DNA from: Stutzerimonas zhaodongensis
GTDB taxonomy: Bacteria > Pseudomonadota > Gammaproteobacteria > Pseudomonadales > Pseudomonadaceae
NCBI RefSeq assembly: GCF_003696365.1
Contig: NZ_RFFM01000006.1
Span: 124,001 to 188,000, forward strand
Length of the DNA stretch: 64,000 bases
Reading direction: 5' to 3'
Positions 52,955 through 62,408 of the stretch are shown here, one piece after another; position 1 is the stretch's first letter, and every line of letters starts with the position of its first letter. A program made the position numbers and the translations under genes. Under the pieces are notes generated by a model, which saw only the letters and a program-made list of their open reading frames with translations, was not told the origin of the DNA and did no database searches.

Positions 52955-54127
52955 ATGAGAGCCCTTCGCTGGCATGGCAAGCACGACATCCGCTGCGACA
53001 ACCACGTTCCCGATCCGTCTATAGAAGATCCACGCGACGCCATCATCAAGGTGTCCTCCTGCGCGATCTGCGGCTCTGACCTGCACCTCTACGATGGTTT
53101 CATGCCCGGCATGCAGCATGGCGACATCATGGGCCACGAGTTCATGGGCGAGGTGATGGAAGTCGGCTCGGCCAACAAGAAGCTCAAAGTCGGCGACCGG
53201 GTGGTGGTGCCCTTCACCATCGTCTGTGGCGATTGCGATCAGTGCAAACGCGGCAATTTCTCCGTATGTGAGCGCTCGAATCGCAACAAGGACATGGCCG
53301 ACAAAGTATTCGGGCACTCCACCGCTGGCCTCTATGGCTACTCGCACCTCACTGGCGGTTATGCTGGAGGCCAGGCCGAATTCGTCCGTGTGCCCTATGC
53401 CGATGTCGGACCGGTGGTTATCCCTAATGGCCTGACCGATGAGCAAGTGCTGTTTCTGGGGGACATCTTGCCTACCGGCTGGCAAGCCGCCGCCCAGTGC
53501 GACATCCAGCCAACGGACACCGTGGCAGTCTGGGGTGCTGGGCCGGTCGGCCAGTTCGCCGTCCGCAGCGCGTTGATGATGGGTGCCATGCAGGTCATCT
53601 GTATCGACAACGTACCCGAGCGGCTGTCCATGGCGCGCGCGGGCGGCGCCATCACCATCAACTTCGATGAAGAAAGCGTGCTCGAGCGACTCAAGGAGCT
53701 GACGCGCGGCAAGGGTCCGGAGAAGTGCATCGACTCGGTGGGCATGGAGGCACATGCCGGTCGCTCGATCGATTCGATGTACGACCGCGCCAAGCAGGCA
53801 TTGATGCTGGAGACCGATCGCCCCCATGTGCTGCGCGAAATGATCTACGTCTGCCGCCCAGCCGGCATCATTTCGATTCCCGGCGTGTATGGCGGTCTGA
53901 TCGACAAGATCCCCTTTGGCGCCGCCATGAACAAGGGCCTGACCTTCCGCATGGGCCAGACCCACGTCAACCGCTGGACCGACGACCTGCTCAGACGCAT
54001 CCAGGAGGGCGAAATCGATCCTAGCTTCGTCATCACCCACACCGTCAGCCTCGAGCAGGGTCCCGAGATGTACAAGACCTTCCGAGACAAGCACGACGGC
54101 TGTATCAAGGTGGTTCTTAAACCCTGA
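52955..54127 (+). CDS. Zinc-dependent alcohol dehydrogenase, formaldehyde-dehydrogenase-like
   Basis: A 390-residue medium-chain dehydrogenase. The catalytic zinc site is [13 protein letters not shown] with GHEFMGEV. The structural zinc site has [15 protein letters not shown], all four cysteines present. The NAD-binding motif is [14 protein letters not shown]. The long insert after residue 110 and the segment near [20 protein letters not shown] resemble glutathione-independent formaldehyde dehydrogenases. The substrate is not certain. The ribosome site is GGAG. A membrane-protein gene follows after a hairpin. Confidence 0.88.
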   Translation: MRALRWHGKHDIRCDNHVPDPSIEDPRDAIIKVSSCAICGSDLHLYDGFMPGMQHGDIMGHEFMGEVMEVGSANKKLKVGDRVVVPFTIVCGDCDQCKRGNFSVCERSNRNKDMADKVFGHSTAGLYGYSHLTGGYAGGQAEFVRVPYADVGPVVIPNGLTDEQVLFLGDILPTGWQAAAQCDIQPTDTVAVWGAGPVGQFAVRSALMMGAMQVICIDNVPERLSMARAGGAITINFDEESVLERLKELTRGKGPEKCIDSVGMEAHAGRSIDSMYDRAKQALMLETDRPHVLREMIYVCRPAGIISIPGVYGGLIDKIPFGAAMNKGLTFRMGQTHVNRWTDDLLRRIQEGEIDPSFVITHTVSLEQGPEMYKTFRDKHDGCIKVVLKP

Positions 54128-54134
54128 GGCCCCC

Positions 54135-54169
54135 GGGCGGCGAATCCCTGATCCAGGGAATCGCCGCCC
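54135..54169 (+). terminator. Very strong intergenic hairpin without T run
   Basis: A 16-bp stem (54135-54150 with 54154-54169), one mismatch, 3-nt loop. It lies 7 bp after the dehydrogenase stop and 29 bp before the next start codon. There is no T run, so it may reduce read-through or stabilise the upstream mRNA end. Confidence 0.6.
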
Positions 54170-54198
54170 GCTTCCGAGCCCCGAAGGAGGGACTGTTC

Positions 54199-54723
54199 AT
54201 GAGCGTTCCACATCGAGTGACCCGTACCAACCATTCCGCCCGTACCCTGGCTCGTGGCCTGGGCTGGTTCAGTATCGGCCTGGGCGTTGCGCAGCTGGTC
54301 ATGCCCGGCAAGCTGGCCCGTTTTCTTGGCGTGCCAGGTAATGAAGGCCTGATCCGCGCCTGCGGTGCCAGGGAAATTGCCACAGGCGTCGGCCTGCTGC
54401 TGACCGATAACCCCAAACCTTGGATATACGGCCGCATCGGCGGTGACATGCTGGACCTTGCCGGCCTTGGGATGAGCATCGAGAACGGAACCGAGCAGGT
54501 CAACGCGGCTATCGCAGCGGGTGCCGTCGCAAGCATCACCGCGTTGGACATCACCTGCGCCAAGGGCCTGGCCTCTGAGGACGAGCTGGTAACGGAGTGG
54601 GATTACAGCGACCGCAGCGGTTTTGCGCAGGCGCCCGAAACCATGCGTGGGCGGGTCGAGGCGAAGTTTGCATCAGCGCGGGCCGAGCCAAACGGTTATA
54701 GCCCATCGGCAATGTTGCATTGA
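54199..54723 (+). CDS. Small membrane protein of unknown function
   Basis: A 174-residue protein with an excellent ribosome site (GAAGGAG). Hydrophobic segments lie at about residues 18-40 (LGWFSIGLGVAQLVMPG), 58-72 and 95-115. The sequence GLGxAQLVMPGKLARFLGVPG, then RACGAREIATGVGLLL resembles the membrane part found in some cyclase/dehydrase-type fusion proteins and DUF4267-like proteins. No function can be assigned. It is parallel to the dehydrogenase gene and may be co-expressed. Confidence 0.75.
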   Translation: MSVPHRVTRTNHSARTLARGLGWFSIGLGVAQLVMPGKLARFLGVPGNEGLIRACGAREIATGVGLLLTDNPKPWIYGRIGGDMLDLAGLGMSIENGTEQVNAAIAAGAVASITALDITCAKGLASEDELVTEWDYSDRSGFAQAPETMRGRVEAKFASARAEPNGYSPSAMLH

Positions 54724-54817
54724 TGTGAGGTGAGGGGCGCGAAGCGAATCGCTGCCGCTGTTTGAAACGGTGTTTCGGGGCGATTAACGAGTCGTTTGAT
54801 GATTTGGTTTCAGCCTG

Positions 54818-55417
54818 CTGGGCGAGTCCCTTTTGGCATTCGCCGGATGGCCGGCCCCGCCCAAAGGAACCAAAAAGTCTTGCCCCGGCATCCGGCCCCG
54901 GCTGCGCCGGGGTCCGTTCGCTCCACCGCCGCTCCATGGACCGGCTTACAAGGGCCATCGCTGGCCCTTTAAGCCTCTCGCCGCATCCATGCGGCTCGCC
55001 CCCTTACGCAACGATTCCTCTCACCTCCTGATGGGGCGTTTTGCGTCGTCTGATAGTGCGCGCGCACAAAGAGCAAAAGAGCCTCGTAGGATGGGGCGGG
55101 CCGCGCAGTGCAGCCGAATCAAGCAGGAACGATGAGCTTCGCCCATGCGACCAACTGGCAACTCAACCGCCAGCCACCACAGGCCGCCCCTTCAGTAGGC
55201 CGAATGGAATCGCTGCGTAGAGGGGCGAGCGGCATGGATGCCGCGAGAGTCGTAAAGAGTCGGGGCCGACGTCGGTATGGATGGCCCTTGCGCGGCCCCT
55301 CGGAGCAGCGATGGAGTGAGGGAAGTCGAGCGAAGCGAACCGGGGACGCCTAATCCGGATGCCGGAGCAAGCGTTTTGGTTTACTTTTTCGGCGTTTGGA
55401 AAGAAGCGACTCGCCCT
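54818..55417. repeat. 600-bp imperfect inverted repeat, non-coding
   Basis: The left arm (about 54818-55038) and right arm (about 55182-55417) are reverse complements in blocks: GGGCGAGTC near the outer ends, then CTTGC-CCGGCATCCGG, GGTTCGCT-like, AAGGGCCATC, GCATCCATG flanked by CGCTCGCCCC, and ACGCAACGATTCC-like. About 140 bp separate the arms. No transposase is inside and no frame resembles a protein. The whole gap 54724-55502 (779 bp) is made mostly of this element. Confidence 0.78.
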
Positions 55418-55502
55418 GGAGAATGCGATAGGCCGTTTTTTGCTAAGGTCTGCAGCCCGTCCCGTACCGCCACCTCTAGCGGCCGCCACCCGATGAGAAT
55501 CC

Positions 55503-56435
55503 ATGTCCGCCGTCGTCAACATCGTCCTCCCAGTCTTCGCCCTGATCCTGCTGGGTTTCATTTGCCGCCGTACCGGCCGCATGGGACCGACGGGTGCCTC
55601 CGAGCTGAACCGCTTCGTTGTCTGGCTGGCGCTACCCGCGCTGCTGTTCAGCGTTGTCGCCAATTCCACCTGGGAGCAGCTCTGGCAGCCGGGCTTCATC
55701 ACGGCATTCTCGGTGGGCTGCCTTGGGGTTTTCGGCGTCACCCTCGGTTATCGACTGGTGCAAAAGCAGCCCCTGGCCGACGCCAGCCTGGATGCGCTGG
55801 GTGCGTCGTATGCCAATACCGGTTACATCGGCATTCCACTGTGCATGCTGGTGCTGGGTGACGAAGCGCTGCAACCAGCAATGGTGGCGAGCATCGTAGT
55901 GGTGTGCGTACTGTTCGCCATTGCCCTGGCCTGCGTGGAGACCGGGCTGCACGCGGGCCAGGGCTTCGGTCGGACGCTGCGCAAGGTCAGCGCCGCGCTG
56001 GTGCGCAACCCGCTTGTAGTGGCGCCAATGCTGGGAGGTATCTGGGCGGCAAGCGGGCTGGCTCTGCCGGTGCCGCTGGCGACGTTGCTGAAGCTGCTTG
56101 GCGCGGCTGCGGCGCCCTGCGCGCTGGTGTCCCTGGGATTGTTTCTCGCGCAGCCGCTACCTGGGGGCAAGGTGACGGGAGTCTGGCCGCTGGTAGCACT
56201 CAAGTTGATCGTGCAACCGCTGATCACCTGGTATCTGGCATTTCAGGTGTTCGAGCTGCCGACGCTCTGGGCGTACTCAGCGCTGTTGCTCAGTGCCCTG
56301 CCTACGGGCACCGGGCCTTACATGCTTGCCGAGTTCTACGGGCGTGAAGCATCGCGCGTATCTCGGGTGGTGCTGTATTCCACCCTCGGCTCGCTGATCA
56401 CCTTGTCGACGTGTCTGGTGCTGTTACCGGTGTAG
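55503..56435 (+). CDS. AEC-family transporter
   Basis: A 310-residue integral membrane protein with about ten segments (PF03547, auxin efflux carrier family). The N-terminal VNIVLPVFALILLGFICRR, the first-repeat motif ELNRFVVWLALPALLF, then ASYANTGYIGIPLC and the second-half LSALPTGTGPYMLAEFYG are family hallmarks. Bacterial members export or import small organic acids such as malonate or malate; the substrate cannot be assigned here. Confidence 0.88.
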   Translation: MSAVVNIVLPVFALILLGFICRRTGRMGPTGASELNRFVVWLALPALLFSVVANSTWEQLWQPGFITAFSVGCLGVFGVTLGYRLVQKQPLADASLDALGASYANTGYIGIPLCMLVLGDEALQPAMVASIVVVCVLFAIALACVETGLHAGQGFGRTLRKVSAALVRNPLVVAPMLGGIWAASGLALPVPLATLLKLLGAAAAPCALVSLGLFLAQPLPGGKVTGVWPLVALKLIVQPLITWYLAFQVFELPTLWAYSALLLSALPTGTGPYMLAEFYGREASRVSRVVLYSTLGSLITLSTCLVLLPV

Positions 56436-56438
56436 GTT

Positions 56439-56457
56439 AAAACCTTAAAGCGGTTTT
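56439..56457 (+). terminator. Weak terminator-like hairpin after the AEC gene
   Basis: AAAACC (56439-56444) pairs with GGTTTT (56452-56457) around a 7-nt loop, 4 bp after the stop codon. The stem is short and the T run is part of it. Confidence 0.4.
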
Positions 56458-56490
56458 CACACGGTGTCAGCTAACGCCTTGCAAGGCGAT

Positions 56491-57438
56491 TCATCCAGCC
56501 GGCCGGGTAACCTCCAGCACGACTGCAGCGATGCGGTCGCACTCGGTGTAGGCCCCATCAAGCAGCTCTTCGCCGAACACATCCGGATCGACTTCGCGGT
56601 AGCTCCAGCTGAATTCACGCCCTTCCAGGCGTTGGCTGATTTCCCTGAGGAAGGGATCCTGATTGCCGTGCATCGCTACGCCGGTATAGAGCAATAGCGT
56701 GCCGCATGGTGCCAGACGCTCCAGAGCGCTGTCGAAGATCGCCAGCGACAGGCCGGCACCCAACGGGCCGCCTCCGTGACGGTAGGCGCGCTCGCTCGGG
56801 TCCACCAGATAGGGAGGGTTGGCCAGGATAAGGTCGAATTCGCCACCGACGTCACTGAGCAGGTCGCTGTGGCGCGCCGTCAGGTTGTCAGCGCCGGCCA
56901 GTGCTGCGTTGATGCGCGTCAGACGCAGCGCCGCGGGATTGATGTCGACCGCCAGCACCTCCGCCTGCGGCCGTGCCAGCGCAGCGAGCACTCCACCAGC
57001 ACCCGATCCGCAGCCGATATCCACAACGCGGCCGATATGGCCTTTGTGGTTGTTCAGATGGGCCAGGATGGCATTGGCGAAGCGGTAGGTGTCCGGGCCG
57101 AAGAACACGGCATCGGGCTCTTCGGTGGGATAAGCCGAATGCACGAACAGTTGGCCATCGAGGCTGGAAAACCGTACACGGCTGCGCCAGCAGGTGTCAG
57201 ACGGAGCGAGCACGCCGGCTTGATCCATCAGGCTGAAAATCGCCGTGGGCAACAACTCATGCTGGAATGGACGGCTCCAGCCGAAAACGCCGGTAAGGTC
57301 TTTGGCAAGGGCGTTTTCGACGCGGCTGTTGACGCGTTCATGGGTCAACGGCGTAGGGGTGATGAAATGATAGCCGCGCTCACGCAGCGCTTCGGCCAGA
57401 TGCAGTAGGGCACGGTCCTGGGCAGTTTCGGTCGTCAT
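56491..57438 (-). CDS. Class I SAM-dependent methyltransferase
   Basis: A 315-residue methyltransferase. Motif I is VVDIGCGSGAGGVLAALA, motif II VLAVDINPAAL and motif IV is ILANPPYLVD, the NPPY box of enzymes that methylate an amide or exocyclic amine (PrmC, RlmG and RsmC type). The N-terminal 100 residues differ from PrmC. The target is unknown. An AGGGAA ribosome site precedes the start. It is upstream of nothing on its strand nearby; the haem-oxygenase-like gene ends 27 bp before its start, so they may be one operon. Confidence 0.85.
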   Translation of the reverse strand: MTTETAQDRALLHLAEALRERGYHFITPTPLTHERVNSRVENALAKDLTGVFGWSRPFQHELLPTAIFSLMDQAGVLAPSDTCWRSRVRFSSLDGQLFVHSAYPTEEPDAVFFGPDTYRFANAILAHLNNHKGHIGRVVDIGCGSGAGGVLAALARPQAEVLAVDINPAALRLTRINAALAGADNLTARHSDLLSDVGGEFDLILANPPYLVDPSERAYRHGGGPLGAGLSLAIFDSALERLAPCGTLLLYTGVAMHGNQDPFLREISQRLEGREFSWSYREVDPDVFGEELLDGAYTECDRIAAVVLEVTRPAG

Positions 57439-57465
57439 ACGTTTCCCTGGCGAGATGTCGCCTTC

Positions 57466-58917
57466 TCAGTTGAACAGTCCAGTAAAAATGCGTGTTGCGA
57501 GCAAGCCAGCCGCGCTGTGATGGCGGGTCGGCGCCAACAGCGGCAATAAGTGACGCATGCGTGCGTCGCGGCTGGGCAGCTGGGCCAGTTGCTGTTCCAG
57601 CAGCTGGGTTTCCTGATCGAAATCGCTCACCGCCACGCCTTCGCTCTGCACCAAAGCGGGCTTGGGCGAGCGCTCATTCGCAAGACGCCGGCGACCGTTG
57701 AACTGACCCTGGCGCTGAGCCAGCGACGGGTGCGGTTTGCCACGTGTCGGTGCTTGCTCGGCCAGCCAATCCCCAGCGATCCAGTCGTGGATCAGCTGCT
57801 GCTCATGGGCGCTGAAGACGCCGAACATAGGGGCCTGCTCGCCGGTAATCAGTTGCCAGAAGCGGCTGTGCTGCGGGTCTTCGTGGCGCTTGATCCAGCT
57901 ACGGCTTTGCAGGGTTTCGAGAAACTGCGGAATCAGCGCCGGCTCGGCCAGCCACTGGTTCACGGTGCGGCCATCGAAGCGGCAATAGTCCGAATGCACG
58001 AACTGGCCAACGCCTGCCTTTTTTTCCATGACGCGCAACACTTCCTGCTCGGGATCGAAACCCCCGATTACCGAAAGCGTGCTGGCACCCAGGTCATTGA
58101 GGCGATAGCCGTTCATGACCCGGCGATAGAATTCGTCGCTGTCACCCACCAGCGGCCAAGCGGCCATCAGGCCCTGAATCGCCTTTTTCGCATGGCCATT
58201 GTCGGCGTTGTCGACCGTGACATGCAGGGTGAAATAGTAAGGATCGATGCCGAGTTCAGTGAGCTCGTAAGAGCTGATCAGCAGGTGCAGCGGCAGCTGT
58301 TCATAACCGAGGTTGAAGCCGATCACTTCTGGCAGGAACTGCTCAGCGTGCTCGGACAGCGCCAGCTGGATCGCGCCCTGCACGAAGTTGTCATCATCGA
58401 GATTCTGCCAGTCATCACAACCCTGGCTGGCGAGCAGCTTGCGATACAGCACCACGTGATTCTTTTCCGGCTGACCTTCGCCGAGCTCTTCCAGGTAGGT
58501 CTGGATCAGAGAGGTGAAGCGAGAATCGTCCCAGCGTTGCAGCAGCCCGTAGAGCCAGGCGCCGTCTACCAGTTTGGTCGGCGCTACGCCCTGCAGGAAA
58601 TGCAATGCATGAGCCTTGCTGGAAAAATACCGGCGCGGCGCTCCGGCCCGGCGTGCGTCAAGGTAAGTCCTGTACTGCTCCCCGACTTTGGCCGTGTGGC
58701 TATCCAGCCATTCACCAAGCCCGGCCGGGTCTTGCGGCAAGTCGCATGGCAGAGCTGATGCGGCATCCAGCTGCGCTGCGAGGTAGTCAGCAGCGCGCTC
58801 CCGGACGCTCTCGCTATCGGGTGCATCGAGCAAGGCGAAGTACAGCGCTCGGGAAGGCGCAGCGGCCTCGCAAGTCACGGGCGTAATGTCGACGGGCAGG
58901 CTTCGAGTCAGTTGCAT
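57466..58917 (-). CDS. Iron-containing redox enzyme, haem-oxygenase-like (HDO) fold
   Basis: A 483-residue protein. The central part (about residues 130-310) is PF14518-like: YGLLQRWDDSRF, FLPEVIGFNLGYEQLPLHLLISSYELTELGIDPYYFTLHVTVDN followed by ADNGHAKKAI. The Glu, His and DNxxH positions in these helices are candidate metal ligands of the HDO superfamily, which includes N-oxygenases and desaturase-like enzymes. No reaction can be named. The C-terminal 90 residues are a basic, low-complexity linker and a helical tail. It has probable translational linkage to the methyltransferase gene downstream (27-bp gap). Confidence 0.8.
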   Translation of the reverse strand: MQLTRSLPVDITPVTCEAAAPSRALYFALLDAPDSESVRERAADYLAAQLDAASALPCDLPQDPAGLGEWLDSHTAKVGEQYRTYLDARRAGAPRRYFSSKAHALHFLQGVAPTKLVDGAWLYGLLQRWDDSRFTSLIQTYLEELGEGQPEKNHVVLYRKLLASQGCDDWQNLDDDNFVQGAIQLALSEHAEQFLPEVIGFNLGYEQLPLHLLISSYELTELGIDPYYFTLHVTVDNADNGHAKKAIQGLMAAWPLVGDSDEFYRRVMNGYRLNDLGASTLSVIGGFDPEQEVLRVMEKKAGVGQFVHSDYCRFDGRTVNQWLAEPALIPQFLETLQSRSWIKRHEDPQHSRFWQLITGEQAPMFGVFSAHEQQLIHDWIAGDWLAEQAPTRGKPHPSLAQRQGQFNGRRRLANERSPKPALVQSEGVAVSDFDQETQLLEQQLAQLPSRDARMRHLLPLLAPTRHHSAAGLLATRIFTGLFN

Positions 58918-59109
58918 AATTTCACACGGCGGCAGTGGGGTATTCCCCAGATGATTTTTTGGCCGTCTCTATGGGGGATAGTTCAGCGGGCCTGCCGAAT
59001 GGCCGGTCATCCCGCAGAGGCGATTTGCATGCAACTTCCGCGATCTGGTGCCTTCCTAACCTGTGGGGACGCCGATCGGTGTCCGAACGAGCAAGCAGAC
59101 GGAGGTCCT

Positions 59110-59328
59110 ATGAACCAATCTGAACGTGGCAAAGAAAACCTGGAATCCATCACCGACCGCAAAGACGGGCGGGTAGACCAGGCCGGACGCAAAAGCAATG
59201 GTGAGGCCGCCGGCGGTGATCGCGACGATGTACCGGGTGGTGCGTACAACATTCCCCGCGGCATGGCAGACGAAGTCAGCGAAGAAGATGCGATGAAACG
59301 CGACAAGCAGCAGCGCCCCGAGCGCTAG
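59110..59328 (+). CDS. Small highly hydrophilic protein
   Basis: A 72-residue protein with a strong GGAGG ribosome site. It is rich in Gly, Asp, Glu, Lys and Arg, with no hydrophobic core (SERGKENLESITDRKDGRVD, then GGDRDDVPGGAYNIPRGMADEV). It is probably intrinsically disordered, of the kind often induced under general stress. No family was recognised with certainty. Confidence 0.72.
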   Translation: MNQSERGKENLESITDRKDGRVDQAGRKSNGEAAGGDRDDVPGGAYNIPRGMADEVSEEDAMKRDKQQRPER

Positions 59329-59499
59329 TCGCCATAGCGGGGCGGCAGCGTTGCCGCTCCGCACAAAATAAATCCGTGCGCCCCTTAAGTTCTGAGTCGA
59401 TCCGGTCGCCTGCAGCCTTTATGCACACCGCCGGGCTCGGTACCTGGGAGGACGCTCCCGAGGCAGCACGGCGGCAAAAAGGACTGCCAGAGCCTCGTC

Positions 59500-59835
59500 A
59501 TGCGCCAACACAGCCGCCTTACCTTCCGCCATCTCAGCCGAATCCAGGTCACCAATCGTCTCAGCGGCGACCCCATGGGGTACGTGGCCGATATGTCGAT
59601 GGGCGGGCTGCGTTTGATCGCCAAACAGCCGCTGGGCATGAGCGGCTGCTATGAGATGTGCCTGCACGTGCCGACCGTGGGCGAGAAAACCCGGGAAGTG
59701 CAGGTTGTGGTCCTTTGCCAGTGGGTGCGCAAAGACTCCCGACGCGACAGTTTCGAAATGGGCTTCTCACTGGATCGGCCCAGCGATGATTACACCCGCC
59801 TAATCGGTGAGTTGATGCCCAAGCGGCGTGATTAG
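59500..59835 (+). CDS. PilZ-domain protein
   Basis: A 111-residue single-domain PilZ protein. The c-di-GMP-binding motifs are intact: RHLSR (Arg10-x3-Arg14) and DMSMGG (Asp31, Ser33, Gly35, Gly36). It probably acts as a c-di-GMP effector on motility or surface behaviour; a flagellar gene lies 2.6 kb away. Its last bases overlap the convergent MFS gene by 4 bp. Confidence 0.9.
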   Translation: MRQHSRLTFRHLSRIQVTNRLSGDPMGYVADMSMGGLRLIAKQPLGMSGCYEMCLHVPTVGEKTREVQVVVLCQWVRKDSRRDSFEMGFSLDRPSDDYTRLIGELMPKRRD

Positions 59836-61148
59836 CGGTTGACCACCTTCGCCGGCAGCGCGAATACCAGCAGCGAACCAAGTACCAGGCAGGCGGCGAA
59901 GAACAGCAACGCGCTGCCGCTTTTTCCGGTGATATCTAGCGCCAGCCCGATCAGGGTATTGCTTACCAGCCCGGCAATGTTCGCCAAAGAGCAAGCCAGG
60001 GCGAAGCCGGTCGCTGCTGCGGTGCCGGTGAGAAAGGTCGCCGGCAGGCTGAAAAAAACCGGTACCGCCCCGATGATCGCTGCCTGTGCAATGGCGAACA
60101 ACAGCACTGTGGCCACCACGTTATCGGTGAAGACCGTACTGGTCGCCATCGCCGCGGCACCCACCCAGAAAGGCAGGATGATGTGCCAGCGGCGTTCGCG
60201 AAAGCGGTCCGAGCTGGCTCCGAGGGCAAGCATGCCGACCACCGCGGCTACGCTCGGAAGTGCGGTCAGCAGGCCTATGGTCGACGCATCCTCGACGCCC
60301 GCGTTGCGGATGAAGGTTGGCATCCAGAAGCCGAGCGCGTAAGCGCTGAGCAAGATCGCGAAGTCGATGCCGCCCAGCATCCATACCTTCAGGTTGAAGA
60401 AGCCTTGACGAAAGCTTTCACCGCTTGCCGGGCTCTGCGCCTCGTCTACGGCGAGGTCGCGCAGCACCAGCCCTTGCTCGCGTGAGTCCAGCCAGTCGGC
60501 GCGTTCAGGGCCGTCGGGCAGCATCCGCAGCGCCATAAGGCCGAGCAGGACGCTGGGAATGGCTTCGAGCAGGAACAGCCATTGCCAGCCACGCAGGCCC
60601 TGCACCTGATCGAACGCATCGAGAATCCAGCCCGAAAGCGGTGCCCCTATCACGCTCGAGAGCGGCAGGCCGATCATGAACAGCGCGATGATCCGCCCGC
60701 GACGATAGGTCGGAAACCACAGGGTCAGGTAATACAGCACGCCCGGCAGGAAGCCCGCTTCGGCAACACCCAGTAGCAGCCGCACCAGGTAGAACTGTCC
60801 AGGTGTGGTGACCAGCATGGTGCAGGCCGAGAGCACTCCCCAGGTGATCATGATCCGCGCGATCCAGACCCGCGCCCCGACTCGCTTGAGGATCAGGTTG
60901 CTCGGCACTTCGAAGAGGATGTAGCCAACGAAGAACAGACCCGCGCCGAGCCCGAACGCCGCTTCGCTGAGCTGCAGCTGTTCGGCCATCTGCAGTTTTG
61001 CGAAGCCCACGTTGATGCGATCCAGATAAGCCGCCAAGTAGCAGAAGCAGAGAAACGGAATCAGGCGCCAGGCGATCTTGCGATAAAGACGCCCACTGTG
61101 CGGCTCAGCGCTGGAGTCGTGGATATCTGCTGATGGCGCCTGAGGCAT
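59832..61148 (-). CDS. MFS transporter, anion:cation symporter type
   Basis: A 438-residue permease with twelve predicted membrane segments in two halves. The N-terminus RLIPFLCFCYLAAYLDRINVGFAKLQM is characteristic of the ACS family (phthalate, tartrate, glucarate carriers). The loop motif RVGARVWIARIMITWG and GVAEAGFLPGVLYYLTLWFP also match. A GGAG ribosome site precedes the start. It diverges from a dienelactone-hydrolase gene, so the pair could serve uptake and hydrolysis of a lactone or organic acid, an inference from position only. Confidence 0.9.
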   Translation of the reverse strand: MPQAPSADIHDSSAEPHSGRLYRKIAWRLIPFLCFCYLAAYLDRINVGFAKLQMAEQLQLSEAAFGLGAGLFFVGYILFEVPSNLILKRVGARVWIARIMITWGVLSACTMLVTTPGQFYLVRLLLGVAEAGFLPGVLYYLTLWFPTYRRGRIIALFMIGLPLSSVIGAPLSGWILDAFDQVQGLRGWQWLFLLEAIPSVLLGLMALRMLPDGPERADWLDSREQGLVLRDLAVDEAQSPASGESFRQGFFNLKVWMLGGIDFAILLSAYALGFWMPTFIRNAGVEDASTIGLLTALPSVAAVVGMLALGASSDRFRERRWHIILPFWVGAAAMATSTVFTDNVVATVLLFAIAQAAIIGAVPVFFSLPATFLTGTAAATGFALACSLANIAGLVSNTLIGLALDITGKSGSALLFFAACLVLGSLLVFALPAKVVNR

Positions 61149-61399
61149 CGATTATCTCCGTGGCAGTCGAATGGCCGGTGGTGTTCGGGGCGGACATGGT
61201 AGCGGACCGCCCCGGCTCTGACGTCTGACCGGCCGACATTGGACGAGAAAACCGTCCTGCAAACAGCTGGTCACCGGTTCCGTCTATGCTGGACCATCCG
61301 CGAACTACGACAGCCCTGACCTGTCGCACGTTTTCCAGCCGATCACCTGGCGCGCACGCCCGCGTGATTGGCGATTCCCCGCAACCAACGGAGACCGGC

Positions 61400-62095
61400 A
61401 TGACTTCACAGTGGATCGACATTCCCGCACAGGATGGCAAGACCTTCAAAGGCTATCTCGCGCTGCCGCCAGCCGGACATGGCCCGGGCATCGTGCTGAT
61501 TCAGGAGATCTTTGGCGTCAATGAGCATATCCAGTCCGTTGCAGATCAGTACGCGTCCGATGGCTACGTAGTGCTGGCACCGGACCTGTTCTGGCGTAGC
61601 GAGCCGGGCGTCCAGCTAGGCTACGACGGCAGCGACTGGGAGCGTGCGTTTGCGCTGATGAAGGAGCTGGACTTCGACCTCGCCATCGACGACCTGCGCC
61701 GCAGCGCCGAACTGCTTCGTGAGCGAGACGATTGCAACGGGCGCGTGGCCTCGGTCGGTTATTGCATGGGTGGCGTATTGTCGTTCCTGAGCGCCGCCAA
61801 TGCGGGCGTCGATGCTGCGGTCTGCTACTACCCCGGCAGCATCGAGAAACGCCTGGATCAGGCCGAGCGAATCACCTGCCCGACACTGTTCCACTTTGCC
61901 GAAGAAGACGATCACATCGACTCCGATGCGGTGGACGCGGTACAGGAGAAGATGGCCCAGGTCGGCCAGGCACGGATCGAGACTTACCCGGGAGTGGACC
62001 ACGGCTTCAACTGCTGGGCGCGGCCGGCCTACAACCAATATGCCGCGGCGCTGGCGCATGGGCGGACATTGGTGTTCTTGGCAGAGAATCTCTAA
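61400..62095 (+). CDS. Dienelactone hydrolase family protein
   Basis: A 231-residue alpha/beta-hydrolase. The start at 61400 (MTSQWIDIPAQDGKTFKGYLALP) has GGAG upstream; earlier in-frame codons are non-coding. Family features are IVLIQEIFGVNEHI with Glu36, the nucleophile motif GYCMGG (Cys122), DDHIDSDAV and the histidine in DHGFNCW (about residue 203). Thus the Cys-Asp-His triad is complete. The family hydrolyses dienelactone and related cyclic esters. Confidence 0.92.
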   Translation: MTSQWIDIPAQDGKTFKGYLALPPAGHGPGIVLIQEIFGVNEHIQSVADQYASDGYVVLAPDLFWRSEPGVQLGYDGSDWERAFALMKELDFDLAIDDLRRSAELLRERDDCNGRVASVGYCMGGVLSFLSAANAGVDAAVCYYPGSIEKRLDQAERITCPTLFHFAEEDDHIDSDAVDAVQEKMAQVGQARIETYPGVDHGFNCWARPAYNQYAAALAHGRTLVFLAENL

Positions 62096-62153
62096 GCAAT
62101 CCAGACGGCTGTGGAGGCGGCTCCGCTGGCGGTTTGGCGTCCCCAAGGGCGGT

Positions 62154-62375
62154 GATCGCGAGCAAGCTCGCTCCTACGAAAGCGGCCCACGCATGCCAGG
62201 TACGGATCACCATTCCGCACCCGTAAGAGCCAGCTTGCTGGTGATCCGCGTCTTTCGGCTCTCAGATACGAAGGGTCGCTCGATCGCGAGCAAGCTCGCT
62301 CCTACGAAAGCGGCCCACGCATGCCAGGTGCGGATCACCATTCCGCACCCGTAGGAGCCAGCTTGCTGGCGATCC
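62154..62375. repeat. Tandem BIME: two copies of an inverted REP pair
   Basis: Copies at 62154-62248 and 62282-62375 are almost identical and have a 128-bp period. Each starts with GATCGCGAGCAAGCTCGCTC, contains AAAGCGGCCCACGCATGCCA, and ends with GAGCCAGCTTGCTGGYGATC, the second REP in opposite orientation. The gap between the dienelactone hydrolase and flhA (62096-62408) consists mainly of this. The same head sequence occurs at 52488-52510. Confidence 0.88.
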
Positions 62376-62408
62376 CCGGCCGCTCGGCAGAGCGGTGTTG
62401 CCAGCCGG

